DNA of 64,000 nucleotides, taken from the NCBI GenBank assembly GCA_030426385.1, contig JAUHYI010000008.1, positions 25,080-89,079 on the forward strand, written 5' to 3'. Positions 33,283-42,611 of the stretch are shown here, in pieces (position 1 is the stretch's first letter; each line of letters starts with the position of its first letter). The position numbers and the translations under genes are program-made. A model generated the notes under the pieces. That model worked only from the letters and a program-made list of their open reading frames with translations. It had not been told where the DNA came from and did no database searches. Source of the DNA: Phycisphaerae bacterium. GTDB taxonomy: Bacteria; Planctomycetota; Phycisphaerae; Phycisphaerales; Phycisphaeraceae.

Positions 33283-33942
33283 CTATTCGTCATCCCCAAT
33301 CACACCCACCTGCGGGCAACTGCGCACCAGTTCGCACGCATCGCACTTGGGATTGCGAGCGGCACAGACTTGCCGTCCGTGATAGATCAACAGGTGCGAT
33401 AGCATCGTCCAGTTTTTGCGCGGGAACAGTTCCACTAGATCGCGTTCGATTTTCACCGCATCCTTGGCATGGTTGTCCGTCCATCCCAGTCGCTTGCTCA
33501 ATCGCCCGACATGCGTGTCCACCACCACGCCTTCGTTAATGCCAAACGCATTGCCTAAAACCACGTTGGCCGTTTTGCGTGCCACGCCCGGCAGCGATAA
33601 CAATTCGTCCATCGTGCTTGGTACTTTTCCATGGAACACGTCTGTGATGCGCTCGCTGGCGCCCTTGATCGATTTGGCTTTGTTGCGATAGAAACCCGTC
33701 GTGCGCACCAGCTCTTCCAGATCATCAATCGGCGCGTCTGCCATTTTGGAGGGACTCGGATATTTTTTGAAAAGTGCAGGCGTCACCTTGTTCACCCGCA
33801 CGTCTGTGCATTGGGCTGACAAAATCGTCGCGATCAATAATTCAAACGCATTGCGATGATCCAGCGCACAATGCGCATCCGGATACATCGCCTCCAGCTT
33901 TGCGTAAACCCGTTGTGCTCGACGTTTGATCACCGCATCCAT
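33283..33942 (-). CDS. nth: Endonuclease III (DNA glycosylase/AP lyase)
   Basis: Base excision repair of oxidised pyrimidines. LLIATILSAQCTDVRVNKVTPALF near residue 35, the helix-hairpin-helix LLSLPGVARKTANVVLGNAFG with the catalytic lysine, VVDTHVGRLSKRLGW with the catalytic aspartate, and the iron-sulfur ligands Cys-x6-Cys-x2-Cys-x5-Cys in VCAARNPKCDACELVRSCP. 219 residues from ATG 33942, normal length. The longer frame to 33990 only adds translated repeat (MCVGGGEVGGGVGYVF). Confidence 0.95.
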   Translation of the reverse strand: MDAVIKRRAQRVYAKLEAMYPDAHCALDHRNAFELLIATILSAQCTDVRVNKVTPALFKKYPSPSKMADAPIDDLEELVRTTGFYRNKAKSIKGASERITDVFHGKVPSTMDELLSLPGVARKTANVVLGNAFGINEGVVVDTHVGRLSKRLGWTDNHAKDAVKIERDLVELFPRKNWTMLSHLLIYHGRQVCAARNPKCDACELVRSCPQVGVIGDDE

Positions 33943-33953
33943 GAATACATATC

Positions 33954-33992
33954 CTACCCCCCCCCCCACCTCCCCCCCGCCCACACACACAC
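33954..33992 (-). repeat. G-rich repeat (reverse) at the nth 5' end
   Basis: TACCCCCCCCCCCACCTCCC and CCCGCCCACACACAC. It lies upstream of the nth start. Confidence 0.6.
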
Positions 33993-34071
33993 TTTTCGCC
34001 CTTTACCCCGGTTGCCCATCTGGCGACACGATGTTCCGCGCGTTCCATTTGCGGGTCAGGTTTGTGCTCAC

Positions 34072-34641
34072 TTAGCCTAGTTTCACCGAACGATTCACCA
34101 CGAACGGCGAGGACAGGGTGGCTCCCACCAACACGAACAGCGTCACTGTTAGCGATCGCTCGCTCCATTGATGCAGGCCATGAAAACGATCTCTTGCATT
34201 CGCTCGATCCTGTTCGCTGGCGGTCGTGTCATACATCACCTGATACGCGGTATCCATTTTCGGCCTGAGCATGAAAGTAAACAGAATCAAAATGACCACC
34301 GCCAGCGCGATCAATGCTTCGCGCAGATGATTCATACGCGAACGCGCTGCGGCAATCGGCATCACAAACCGTTGGCCCAACACAATCACCACCAGCCCGA
34401 TCGCGCACAGCCAATGCACCACCGTCAATCCGCTGATCAGATTGTTCACCACCGCACCGGCCAATACGTTCGCCGCCTGGTCGGGATACTGTCGGAACGG
34501 TTCACGCAGCACGCCCGTGGGTTCATACGCGCGTATCGTTTTGAATGCGGTCGGCGCTGCGATCGCAATCGCCACGATCGTCCCCAGCCACACGCCTAAT
34601 AACATCCAGTAAATCCCACGCAGCCATCGGACACCTGTCAT
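34072..34641 (-). CDS. DUF4149/TMEM205-like membrane protein
   Basis: Four-helix membrane protein of unknown function: GIYWMLLGVWLGTIVAIAIAAPTAF, NLISGLTVVHWLCAIGLVVIVLG, EALIALAVVILILFTFML and SLTVTLFVLVGATLSSPF. The segment MYDTTASEQDRANARDRFHGLHQWSERS between helices 3 and 4 is the DUF4149 signature. ATG 34641 overlaps the moaE stop (ATGA), indicating translational coupling. A link to molybdopterin metabolism is only suggested by that coupling. Confidence 0.8.
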   Translation of the reverse strand: MTGVRWLRGIYWMLLGVWLGTIVAIAIAAPTAFKTIRAYEPTGVLREPFRQYPDQAANVLAGAVVNNLISGLTVVHWLCAIGLVVIVLGQRFVMPIAAARSRMNHLREALIALAVVILILFTFMLRPKMDTAYQVMYDTTASEQDRANARDRFHGLHQWSERSLTVTLFVLVGATLSSPFVVNRSVKLG

Positions 34642-35177
34642 GTTGTGATCCCTTCGGTATTTGAAGTTTTGCTGACCGTTCGGCGAGCGTGGTCGTCGCT
34701 CACACACGGGCTGTTATTCGCTTGGCTATTCGTATCACGATGGGCACAACAGCCTTCTACAAACGTTCGGCCGTGCTCCCAGATTTCATGTTTCCAGATC
34801 GGCAATTCATGTTTGAGCCGATCGATCAGATACCGACATGCGCTGAACGCTTCGCCGCGATGCGGTGTGGCCACCTGAATGACCACGCTCGCCTCACCCA
34901 ATCCCACCGGCCCGTTCGCATGCATCATTCGCACCGCGCGGCCATCGTATTTCTCTGCCGTCTCACGCGCCATGGCATCCATCAATTTCTCCGCCATCGG
35001 GGCGTACACCTCATACTCCAGCCGTAACAGCGCTCCCAATTCGCCATGCGTTTCCGCCCGGGTGCGACCCACAAAGATAGACTCCGCGCCGCAGTCACCC
35101 GGCCAAGACATCGACGTTACCGCCACCGGGCCAGCGACCAACCCCGTCTCAATATGTATCGCATCACTTGCCATCAT
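34638..35177 (-). CDS. moaE: Molybdopterin synthase catalytic subunit MoaE
   Basis: Transfers sulfur from MoaD thiocarboxylate to cyclic pyranopterin. CGAESIFVGRTRAETHGE, LEYEVYAPMAEKLMDAMARETAEKY, VATPHRGEAFSACRYLIDRLKHELPIWKHE hold the conserved Arg, His-Arg and the active-site Lys. About 130 residues are family sequence; the last ~40 (CCAHRDTNSQANNSP) are an extension. ATG 35177 or 35174; upstream frame is repeat. No moaD, moaC or moaA is in the window. Confidence 0.92.
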   Translation of the reverse strand: MMASDAIHIETGLVAGPVAVTSMSWPGDCGAESIFVGRTRAETHGELGALLRLEYEVYAPMAEKLMDAMARETAEKYDGRAVRMMHANGPVGLGEASVVIQVATPHRGEAFSACRYLIDRLKHELPIWKHEIWEHGRTFVEGCCAHRDTNSQANNSPCVSDDHARRTVSKTSNTEGITT

Positions 35178-35195
35178 CCACCGATTGTACCGCTT

Positions 35196-35282
35196 CCCCC
35201 CCCCACGTACCCCCCACGTACCCCCCGCGTACCTCCCGCATATCCCCCGCGTATTCCTCACATTCCCACCCAGCTTTCCCTT
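35196..35282 (-). repeat. C-run repeat (reverse G-rich family) upstream of moaE
   Basis: CCCCCCCCACGTACCCCCCA, CGTACCCCCCGCGTACCTCC, CGCATATCCCCCGCGTATTC: five units of ~13 nt with a CGTA spacer, ending CACATTCCCACC. It is a variant with GTACG spacers replacing AATGT. The gap to mutS holds no gene. Confidence 0.7.
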
Positions 35283-35451
35283 TCATAACCTTCGCTTTAG
35301 TCACGAACCCATTCCCGCTATTCCCACAACCATTCTTTCCGCCATGATCTCGTCAAAAAAACCGGCGTTAATCCGCCCCAAACTGTGGACAAAATGTCTT
35401 CTCTGTGACTCATTGTTAAAAATTCTTCTTCCCATCTCGCCGTTATTCATC

Positions 35452-38229
35452 CTACACCTTGTCTCGCCATTCACGCAGCCAATCGAAGGCCTGCATCGGC
35501 GTCAGGTTTGTCATATCCAACTCGCGCATCGCTTTTTCAACTTCCGATTCCTGCATGCCAAACAACGGCAACTGCTCGATCGGCTCGGCCGCTTGTTTCA
35601 CTTGCGACGAATGCTTTGAATGTTTTGCCGCTTTCGTGCCCTTGGTCGTCGTGGCCGAATTGGTTGTGTGGGTCGGCCCCGCCAGGTGTTCGCCCTCGTC
35701 TTCGCGTACCGCCAACTGGCCCAGCAATTCATGGGCACGACTCACCACCTCCGGCGGCAGCCCCGCGATCTTGGCCACATGAATCCCATAGCTCCGGTCC
35801 GTCGCCCCCGCCACGATTCGATGCAGAAACACCACTTCATCATTCCATTCACGCACCGACACATTCAGGTTCGTCACCTGGCTGTATCGTTCCGACAATC
35901 GCGTCAGTTCGTGATAGTGCGTCGCAAACAAGGTCCGACACCCGCGCTGCGCCAGATGTTCCGTGATCGCCCATGCCAGACTCAACCCATCCAACGTGCT
36001 TGTGCCGCGCCCGATTTCATCCAGAATCACCAGACTGCGCTCCGTTGCGTGATGGCAGATGTTGGCTGTCTCTGTCATCTCAACCATGAACGTCGATTGG
36101 CCTGTATGCAATTCATCCGACGCACCGATGCGCGTAAAAATTCGATCGCACAATCCGACCGTCGCCTTCTCCGCAGGTACAAACGAGCCGGTATGGGCGA
36201 GTAATGTGATCAAAGCTGTTTGCCGAATGTACGTACTCTTACCCGCCATGTTCGGCCCGGTGATCAATGCCAGTGATTGCAACGCCCCGGCTTCACCCGT
36301 GACACCCAGCCCGACATCGTTGGGCACAAATCGATCGCCCAGCATCGCGTCCAACACCGGATGTCGACCGGCGGTGATCGACAGCACCGGCTCATTCACC
36401 AGTTCCGGTTGCACGTATCCATGCCGCACCGCTCGATCAGCAAAACAGCCCAGCACATCCAGCTCTGACACCACTTCTGCAAATGCCGACAGCGCATCGA
36501 GCGCTGCTTCTGCGGCGGCGCATAATTCGCCGAACAATAATTGTTCCCGCGCGATCGCCAGTTGTTCGGCATTCAATACTTTGGTTTCATACTGTTTCAA
36601 TTCCGGCGTGATAAATCGCTCGGCATTTTTCAGCGTTTGTTTACGGCTCCACGCATCCGGCGCTTTGTCTTTGTTGGCCGCAGACAGTTCGATGTAAAAA
36701 CCAAACACTTTGTTAAACCCGATTTTGATCGTGCTTAATCCGGTTTGTTCGGCCAGGGTTTTTTGATACTCAGCCAACCATGTATGACTGTCGCGTTGCA
36801 ACGATCGTGACTCGTCCAGTTCGGCATCGAACCCATCGCGAATCAACCCGCCGTCGCGCAAATGGGCCGGCGGACTATCCACGCATGCGGCATTGATTTT
36901 TGCCGCCAGTTTTTCCAACTCATCACGCACCGCCATCACGCGATCGTGATACGTTGACACCGACGGCCGTTGGTCCAGCAATTCCCCGATGGCTACGACC
37001 TGTCCCACACTGCGACCCAGTGCCACCAGGTCGCGCGGCATCGCTCGACCCACCGCGATGCGCCCCACGATCCGTTGCACATCCTGCACCTCGTCCAATC
37101 GTTCACGCAATTCATCGCGAAACCGTTCGTCATCCACCATCACACCCACCACGCGCTGCCGTGTTTCGATGGCCTCGCGATTGGCTAGCGGATAGCACAG
37201 CCACTGCCGCATCAACCGTTTCCCCATCGCGGTTCTACAACCCGCACCCCCCGCGCCACTTTGCAACACCGCGAGCAATGAACCTTCGGTCGTCCCACTG
37301 CGCGTGGTGCGTTCGATTTCCAAACTGCGCAGCGATGCCTGATCGATCACCATACCCGTGGCCCGTTCAAACCGTCGCGGCGCACGCAGGTGTCCGATCA
37401 CCCCATCCGCCTGCGTCTGTTGGGTTTCACGCAGGTACGTCACCAATGCACCGGCCGCACCGATGCAGGGATCGTCCTCGGCAAAACCAAACCCGGTCAG
37501 TCGGGCCACGCGATATTGCTGGCACAAGGTTTCGCTGGCTTCGGTCATGCGAAACTGCCAGCCCGGCCGAGGCGAGGCTACCGCGCCGATGTCCTGGCAC
37601 AGTCGATCGATCGACTCAGGCGTTTTCGGGATCCCGCGATCGTCCGCCGCATACAACAATTCACGCGGACCAATTCGGGCCAACTCATCACTCAATTCAT
37701 CCAACCCGAACGTGGCATACGCAAATGCCCCCGTACTCAATTCCGACCACGCCACACATGCCCTCCCACTTTTTCCCCCGCTTTTTCCTCCGCCTTTTCC
37801 TTCACTTTCCCCCGCATCGATCACCACTGCGGCCAGATAATTTTCCTGCGACTCTTCCAACAGGTGTTCGTCGGTCAATGTCCCCGGCGTGATCAGTCGT
37901 GCCACATCCCGTTGAATCACTTTGCCCGCGGCCTTGGCATCCGCCGCATCGCCGACCTGTTCGCACACCGCGATTCGATACCCTGCCTTGACCATGCGCT
38001 GCAGGTAACCATCCACGCTATGGAACGGCACGCCCGCCATCGGGATGCCGGCCGTCCGCTGGGTCAGGGTGACGCCCAGCACCTTGTTGGCGAGCTTGGC
38101 GTCGTCATAAAACATCTCATAAAAATCGCCCATTCGAAAAAACAACACACAATCCGGGTGCTGTTGTTTGAAATGGCGATACTGTTGCATCGCTGGCGTA
38201 TCATGGGGGGAATTCGATTTCGCTGACAT
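35452..38229 (-). CDS. mutS: DNA mismatch repair protein MutS
   Basis: Mismatch sensor ATPase. The N-terminal clamp starts TPAMQQYRHFKQQHPDCVLFFRMGDFYEMFYDDA (mismatch-binding Phe-x-Glu), connector, core and clamp domains follow, Walker A is GPNMAGKSTYIRQTA, then STFMVEMTETANICHHAT, Walker B LVILDEIGRGTSTLDGLSLAWA and FATHYHEL. 925 residues against the usual ~850-880. A repeat insert (GESEGKGGGKSGGKSGR, ~residues 140-157) lies in the connector domain, and a Thr/Lys-rich linker precedes the C-terminal tetramerisation helix. It is divergent from priA with only 28 nt between start codons. Confidence 0.96.
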   Translation of the reverse strand: MSAKSNSPHDTPAMQQYRHFKQQHPDCVLFFRMGDFYEMFYDDAKLANKVLGVTLTQRTAGIPMAGVPFHSVDGYLQRMVKAGYRIAVCEQVGDAADAKAAGKVIQRDVARLITPGTLTDEHLLEESQENYLAAVVIDAGESEGKGGGKSGGKSGRACVAWSELSTGAFAYATFGLDELSDELARIGPRELLYAADDRGIPKTPESIDRLCQDIGAVASPRPGWQFRMTEASETLCQQYRVARLTGFGFAEDDPCIGAAGALVTYLRETQQTQADGVIGHLRAPRRFERATGMVIDQASLRSLEIERTTRSGTTEGSLLAVLQSGAGGAGCRTAMGKRLMRQWLCYPLANREAIETRQRVVGVMVDDERFRDELRERLDEVQDVQRIVGRIAVGRAMPRDLVALGRSVGQVVAIGELLDQRPSVSTYHDRVMAVRDELEKLAAKINAACVDSPPAHLRDGGLIRDGFDAELDESRSLQRDSHTWLAEYQKTLAEQTGLSTIKIGFNKVFGFYIELSAANKDKAPDAWSRKQTLKNAERFITPELKQYETKVLNAEQLAIAREQLLFGELCAAAEAALDALSAFAEVVSELDVLGCFADRAVRHGYVQPELVNEPVLSITAGRHPVLDAMLGDRFVPNDVGLGVTGEAGALQSLALITGPNMAGKSTYIRQTALITLLAHTGSFVPAEKATVGLCDRIFTRIGASDELHTGQSTFMVEMTETANICHHATERSLVILDEIGRGTSTLDGLSLAWAITEHLAQRGCRTLFATHYHELTRLSERYSQVTNLNVSVREWNDEVVFLHRIVAGATDRSYGIHVAKIAGLPPEVVSRAHELLGQLAVREDEGEHLAGPTHTTNSATTTKGTKAAKHSKHSSQVKQAAEPIEQLPLFGMQESEVEKAMRELDMTNLTPMQAFDWLREWRDKV
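37759..37815 (-). repeat. G-rich dispersed repeat in mutS
   Basis: CCCTCCCACTTTTTCCCCCG, CTTTTTCCTCCGCCTTTTCC, TTCACTTTCCCCCGC. On the coding strand it is G-rich in an A-rich background, with runs of only 4-5 G, so it looks older or partly eroded. Confidence 0.7.
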
Positions 38230-38257
38230 CCAACTAGTTTAGCTTGTCCCCATCACC

Positions 38258-40642
38258 ATGCCTGACCTGTTCCACGACGACACCCAGACCCAGACCCGCC
38301 ACGTGCATGTCGCGTTGGAACAGGGCATCGATTCGGTCGCGGTGGGCCTGACCTATGCCATTCCGGAAAATCTTTCGACGTTGGACATCGGCGATCGCGT
38401 GCGCGTTCCCCTGGGCCGAAAAAACCGCGCGGTCTGGGGTTATGTCATCGATCACACCGACCTGTCCGACTTCCCTGCGGCCAAGCGTAGCCGTATCAAA
38501 CCGATCCTCGAACGTGATCCGCATGGGGTGTCGCTGACCGTGGACCTGATCGATTTGGCCCGTTGGATTGCTGGGTATTATTGCTGTCCGCTGGGCATGG
38601 TGTTCGCCTCGATTTTGCCCGCGGCGGTCACGCGCGGCACGGGCCGATACATCGCCACCTGGGTCGGCCAACCCGCCACACTGCCCGATCCGATGCCCAA
38701 ACTGACCCCATTGCAAAAACGCGTCGTCGAGGCCATGGCCAAAAAAGCGCAGGACGACCCCGACGACCCCTGGCTGGAATTACAGGAACTGGCCAACCTC
38801 GCAGGCGCTAAAACCGTCACACCCATCAAACGTCTGATCGCGAAAAATGTTTTGACCGTTCGTCTCAATGAACAGGTCCGCGCCCGCACGGCCAGCACCG
38901 GGTTTGATGCGGTGCAAACCCCGACCGCGCAGCGCCCCACGTTAACCCCCGATCAGACCCGCGTCATTCGCGCCATCGAATCGAAGGCGCAAAAAGGTTT
39001 TGGCGTCCACCTGTTGCACGGCGTCACCGGCAGCGGCAAAACCGAGGTCTACCTGCAACTGATCGAATCCATGTTGGCCCGCGACGACAACCATGCCCAA
39101 CCCGCTGGCGCCATCGTGCTTGTTCCTGAAATTGCATTAACCCCCCAGACCGTGTCGCGGTTCATGGCCCGGTTTGGTGCTGGACGCGTGGCGCTGTTGC
39201 ATTCGGGATTGACCTCTGCCCAACGTCATGAACAATGGCGACGCATTCGTCATGGCGATGCTCATGTGGTTGTCGGTGCCCGCTCAGCGGTATTCGCGCC
39301 GCTAGCCAACTTGCAATTGCTGATCGTCGACGAGGAACACGAATCGTCCTACAAACAGGACCAGTTGCCGCGCTATCATGCCCGCGATGTCGCTATCAAA
39401 CGCGCGCAATCGCTGGGTGTTTCGGTCGTACTCGGTTCGGCCACGCCCAGTCTGGAATCCTATTACAACGCCACCGTGCGCCACAGTTATCATCTGCAAC
39501 CGATGCCGAATCGTGTGCCCGGCATGTCATTGCCGAAAATCACCGTGATTGATTTGCAGGCTGAGCGCAAAGCGCGACGAGGGATTCATCTGATCAGCAC
39601 GCGGCTGGAACATGAACTGGATTACATCGCCAAAACCAAACGTCAGGCGTTGCTGTTTTTAAACCGGCGCGGCTATGCCAATTACATCGCTTGCCCCGAT
39701 CACAATTGCGGTTGGATGCATGGCTGTTCGTATTGCGATGTCACCATGGTCTATCACAAAAACACACAACTGCCCACCGGCGGGTTAACGCGGTGTCATC
39801 ACTGTAATGCGGAGCAGCTGTTGCCGAAGTTGTGCCCACAGTGCGGCAAAAAAATTACGGTGTTCGGGCTGGGCGTGCAGCGCGTTGAAGAGGAACTTAA
39901 CCGAAAATTCCCGGGCCTGAATGTGGAGCGTATGGATTCGGATGTCATGTGCACCAGCCAGGATTACGACACGATGCTCGCGCGCTTTGGCCGAGGCGAA
40001 ATTGATGTGTTGTGCGGCACACAGATGATTGCCAAGGGATTGGATTTTCCCAATGTCGGTTTGGTCGGCGTGATCAGTGCGGACACGGCGTTGCACATGC
40101 CGGATTTTCGTGCGGCTGAGCGCACGTTTGGGTTGATTGCCCAGGTGTCCGGGCGAAGCGGGCGCAGTGCGGGTAATGATGACCATGATGGTTTGGGCCG
40201 CGTGATTGTGCAGACGTTTAATCCTGACGATCCGGCGATCACATTGGCGGCAGCGCATGATTATGAAGGTTTTGCGACACGTGAAATTGCATTGCGCGAA
40301 CAGGTGGGGCTGCCGCCGATCGGTCGATTGGCTCGCATTGTTTGTCGTGATGAAGATCCGGTGGCTGTGGTGAAGCGCATCGCGGATCTGGCTGGGCATA
40401 TCACGCATTTCAATGAGGCGCTGGGGCATCCGGTGCGCATCAAAGGACCAATGCCATGCCCGGTCGCGCGCGTCGCGGGGTTTCATCGTCATCAGATTGA
40501 GATGTTGGCGGTGCCCGGCGAACAGGTTAACGAAACTGCGGCGGCCATGTTGCAGCGATTGTTGACCGAATTACGCAATGCAAAAGTTTTGCAGTCCGAT
40601 GCGCATACGGCTGTGGATGTTGATCCGGTCGCGTTGTTGTGA
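38258..40642 (+). CDS. priA: Primosomal replicative helicase PriA
   Basis: 3'-5' helicase restarting stalled forks. The N-terminal DNA-binding domain has LTYAIPENL and RWIAGYYCCPLGMVFASILP; Walker A is LLHGVTGSGKTEVYLQL, motif II is IVDEEHESSYKQ, then PRYHARDVAIKRA and VVLGSATPSLESYY. The zinc-binding module holds paired cysteines (CPDHNCGWMHGCSYC, CHHCNAEQLLPKLCPQCG), and motifs V/VI are DVLCGTQMIAKGLDFPNVGLVGV and QVSGRSGRS. It has 794 residues, normal. Codon and strand composition change from C-rich to G/T-rich at about 39.5 kb within the gene. Confidence 0.96.
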   Translation: MPDLFHDDTQTQTRHVHVALEQGIDSVAVGLTYAIPENLSTLDIGDRVRVPLGRKNRAVWGYVIDHTDLSDFPAAKRSRIKPILERDPHGVSLTVDLIDLARWIAGYYCCPLGMVFASILPAAVTRGTGRYIATWVGQPATLPDPMPKLTPLQKRVVEAMAKKAQDDPDDPWLELQELANLAGAKTVTPIKRLIAKNVLTVRLNEQVRARTASTGFDAVQTPTAQRPTLTPDQTRVIRAIESKAQKGFGVHLLHGVTGSGKTEVYLQLIESMLARDDNHAQPAGAIVLVPEIALTPQTVSRFMARFGAGRVALLHSGLTSAQRHEQWRRIRHGDAHVVVGARSAVFAPLANLQLLIVDEEHESSYKQDQLPRYHARDVAIKRAQSLGVSVVLGSATPSLESYYNATVRHSYHLQPMPNRVPGMSLPKITVIDLQAERKARRGIHLISTRLEHELDYIAKTKRQALLFLNRRGYANYIACPDHNCGWMHGCSYCDVTMVYHKNTQLPTGGLTRCHHCNAEQLLPKLCPQCGKKITVFGLGVQRVEEELNRKFPGLNVERMDSDVMCTSQDYDTMLARFGRGEIDVLCGTQMIAKGLDFPNVGLVGVISADTALHMPDFRAAERTFGLIAQVSGRSGRSAGNDDHDGLGRVIVQTFNPDDPAITLAAAHDYEGFATREIALREQVGLPPIGRLARIVCRDEDPVAVVKRIADLAGHITHFNEALGHPVRIKGPMPCPVARVAGFHRHQIEMLAVPGEQVNETAAAMLQRLLTELRNAKVLQSDAHTAVDVDPVALL

Positions 40643-40709
40643 CTGTTGTGGTTAGTGATTGTGATTGTGGTTGTGGTTGTGGTTGCGGTGATTTTGTCGT
40701 GATCGTGTT

Positions 40710-40862
40710 TATATTCATTCCGTAAAAACTCGCGCGTGATTTCCGGTTAGCCGCCGCCCTTGGGCGGCGCGATGGTAGGGATATCACCGGTGTTTCGCGC
40801 CGCCCAAGGGCGGCGGCTAACGCGCGAGTATTAAACGGGATTGGTATAACGTACGAGTTCTA
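40710..40862. repeat. Perfect-armed GTTAGCCGCCGCCC inverted-repeat element
   Basis: GTTAGCCGCCGCCCTTGGGC with GGCGCGA (40746-40772) and its exact 27-nt reverse complement (40795-40821), flanked by AAAACTCGCGCGT / CGCGCGAGTATTAAACGGG. Each arm is itself palindromic around CCCTTGGG/CCCAAGGG. It is the best copy of this family; the rest of the 40643-40975 gap is a GTGGTT-type low-complexity run and no gene. Confidence 0.75.
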
Positions 40863-40975
40863 AACGAGGTTGGCATTAGATCGAAACGACGCCGTGCGTC
40901 ATCGTTCGTCTGATAATCAGGCCCGGTTTTTATATTCCGACAAGGCGGTAACCGAAACCAGCCGACATAGTACCC

Positions 40976-42514
40976 ATGAACAGCGCGCGTCGCGGCATTT
41001 TGATGGCATGGTTATCGCTCGTTACGGTGGCGTTTTTAGCGTTGCCTTGGGCGATCTTCGCGGTGGGGATGTTGCGCTGGTACGTGGCGATGGGGGTGTG
41101 CGCTGCGGTGATATTGCCAGTGGTTGGGATGATCCGACGCGCTCGACGCATGCCCGATGAAATGGGTTGGTTATTGTTGTCGTGGAAACAGATCGCGATA
41201 CTGGCAGTGATCGCCCTGGCATGGATGGCGCAATCCGGCGTCGGCTATGTCGGGTTCCAACGCGAGGACTATTACAAACACAACGCGGTGATGCGCGACC
41301 TGATCGAAATGGATTGGCCCATCATCTATCAGGCATTTCCGCCCGATGGTTCGCCCGCAGGCTTGATGTATTACACCGCGTGGTATTTGCCGCCCGCGGC
41401 GATCGGGAAAATCACGGCCACATTCACGAGCGTATCGACCGGGTGGTATGTCGCACATGGGGCGATGTTCCTGTGGACGGCCAACGGTGTGTTGTTGGCC
41501 TTGCTATGGTTCGCCCATCTGGTGGGCAAGCGGCCGGTGACCAGCGCGTTGGTATTCGTATGGATCGGCGGACTCGGTGCGCTGGGGCATCCCATTCTCA
41601 ACGACCTGCTCGGCGTGCGCAGCAGCTTCGGCGACTGGTGGGCTGAGGGTTTCACCTACGCGTCCAACATGTTCAATCTCGTCTGGTCGCCGCAACACGC
41701 GCTGTCGAACTGGCTCGCCACGTTTGTCATTTTCGATCGCATCGAACGCATGCGCAATTTGCGCGACACCGGCTACATCGCCGCGCTGTGCGCCTTATGG
41801 TCGCCCTTCGCCATCCTCGGGTTGCTGCCGTTGTGGTTGTACGGAGCATGGCGATGTCGGGTGGGGCGGGCAGGCCATAGCGGGGGGACGTGGGGGGGCG
41901 TTGTGGGTTGGTCGAATCTAGTGGCAGGCCCAATACTGTTGCTACTGGCGGGTATCTATTTCGACAGCAACCAACAACTCAACGGCATGCGCGGCTGGAT
42001 CTGGCAGACGCATGACCAGGGCCATCTGCCGTTGCGACTGATCGCGCTGTGGTTATTCGAATGTGGTTTGTTCGTCGGGGCCGCGTGGTGGCTTGATAGC
42101 ACTCGAAAAAAACCGCACCGCAGCGAATGGGGTTGGCTCGCCGTGATTGCGTTGTTGCTCGCGGTGATTCCGCTGTACAGCATGGGGCGATACAACGACT
42201 TTGCCATGCGCGTGTCCATGCCGGCCTTGCTGGTCATGCGCGTGTTGGTCTGGCGCTCGGCGTGTCGGCCCGACGGGTTGCGCTCGGCGCGACTGTTCCT
42301 GATCGGGTTGCTGCTCATCAGTGTGGCAGTGCCCGCTCGCAGTGTGTTTCGCTCGGTCATGCGCTACCGGCTCGGCCCGCAGGACATCATCACCGTCCGA
42401 CAAACCCCGCGACTGCCCGATACCTATGTCCTGCAATACCGCGGTGAACTCAACCACTTCTTCTTCACCCACCTAACCCCCCCCCCACATTTCCCCCGCA
42501 AGACCGAACAGTAA
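40976..42514 (+). CDS. Polytopic membrane protein of unknown function
   Basis: Not recognised. About ten hydrophobic helices (for example residues 8-30, 35-50, 70-90, 165-180, 188-205, 320-332, 355-375, 390-410 and 440-460). The first large loop holds REDYYKHNAVMRDLIEMDWPIIYQAFPPDG and TYASNMFNLVWSPQHALSNWLATF lies mid-protein. The D-Y-Y-K-H-N loop between helices recalls the acidic loop of GT39/GT-C glycosyltransferases, but no diagnostic motif was confirmed. A repeat insert (GRAGHSGGTWGGVV, ~300-315) and a Pro-rich repeat-derived C-terminus (LTPPPHFPRKTEQ) are present. ATG 40976. Confidence 0.7.
   Translation: MNSARRGILMAWLSLVTVAFLALPWAIFAVGMLRWYVAMGVCAAVILPVVGMIRRARRMPDEMGWLLLSWKQIAILAVIALAWMAQSGVGYVGFQREDYYKHNAVMRDLIEMDWPIIYQAFPPDGSPAGLMYYTAWYLPPAAIGKITATFTSVSTGWYVAHGAMFLWTANGVLLALLWFAHLVGKRPVTSALVFVWIGGLGALGHPILNDLLGVRSSFGDWWAEGFTYASNMFNLVWSPQHALSNWLATFVIFDRIERMRNLRDTGYIAALCALWSPFAILGLLPLWLYGAWRCRVGRAGHSGGTWGGVVGWSNLVAGPILLLLAGIYFDSNQQLNGMRGWIWQTHDQGHLPLRLIALWLFECGLFVGAAWWLDSTRKKPHRSEWGWLAVIALLLAVIPLYSMGRYNDFAMRVSMPALLVMRVLVWRSACRPDGLRSARLFLIGLLLISVAVPARSVFRSVMRYRLGPQDIITVRQTPRLPDTYVLQYRGELNHFFFTHLTPPPHFPRKTEQ
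41873..41907 (+). repeat. G-rich repeat in polytopic protein gene
   Basis: CATAGCGGGGGGACGTGGGG, then GGCGTTGTGGG. In frame. Confidence 0.6.
42474..42501 (-). repeat. G-rich repeat (reverse) at the 3' end of polytopic protein gene
   Basis: TAACCCCCCCCCCACATTTC and CCCCGCA; CACATTTCCCCCG is the complement of the standard core. It supplies the last residues before the stop at 42512. Confidence 0.65.
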
Positions 42515-42545
42515 CGTGCGCGCCAATAAAAACGCGTCACCCAAT

Positions 42546-42580
42546 AAAAAACCCACGCCGTGATACGACGTGGGTTTGAT
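42546..42580 (-). terminator. Rho-independent terminator of cysC
   Basis: On the minus strand: AAACCCACG, 11-nt loop, CGTGGGTTT, followed by a T run. It lies just downstream of the cysC stop. Confidence 0.82.
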
Positions 42581-42611
42581 GGATTTAATTGTAGTTTTTA
42601 TTCGAGGGCGA

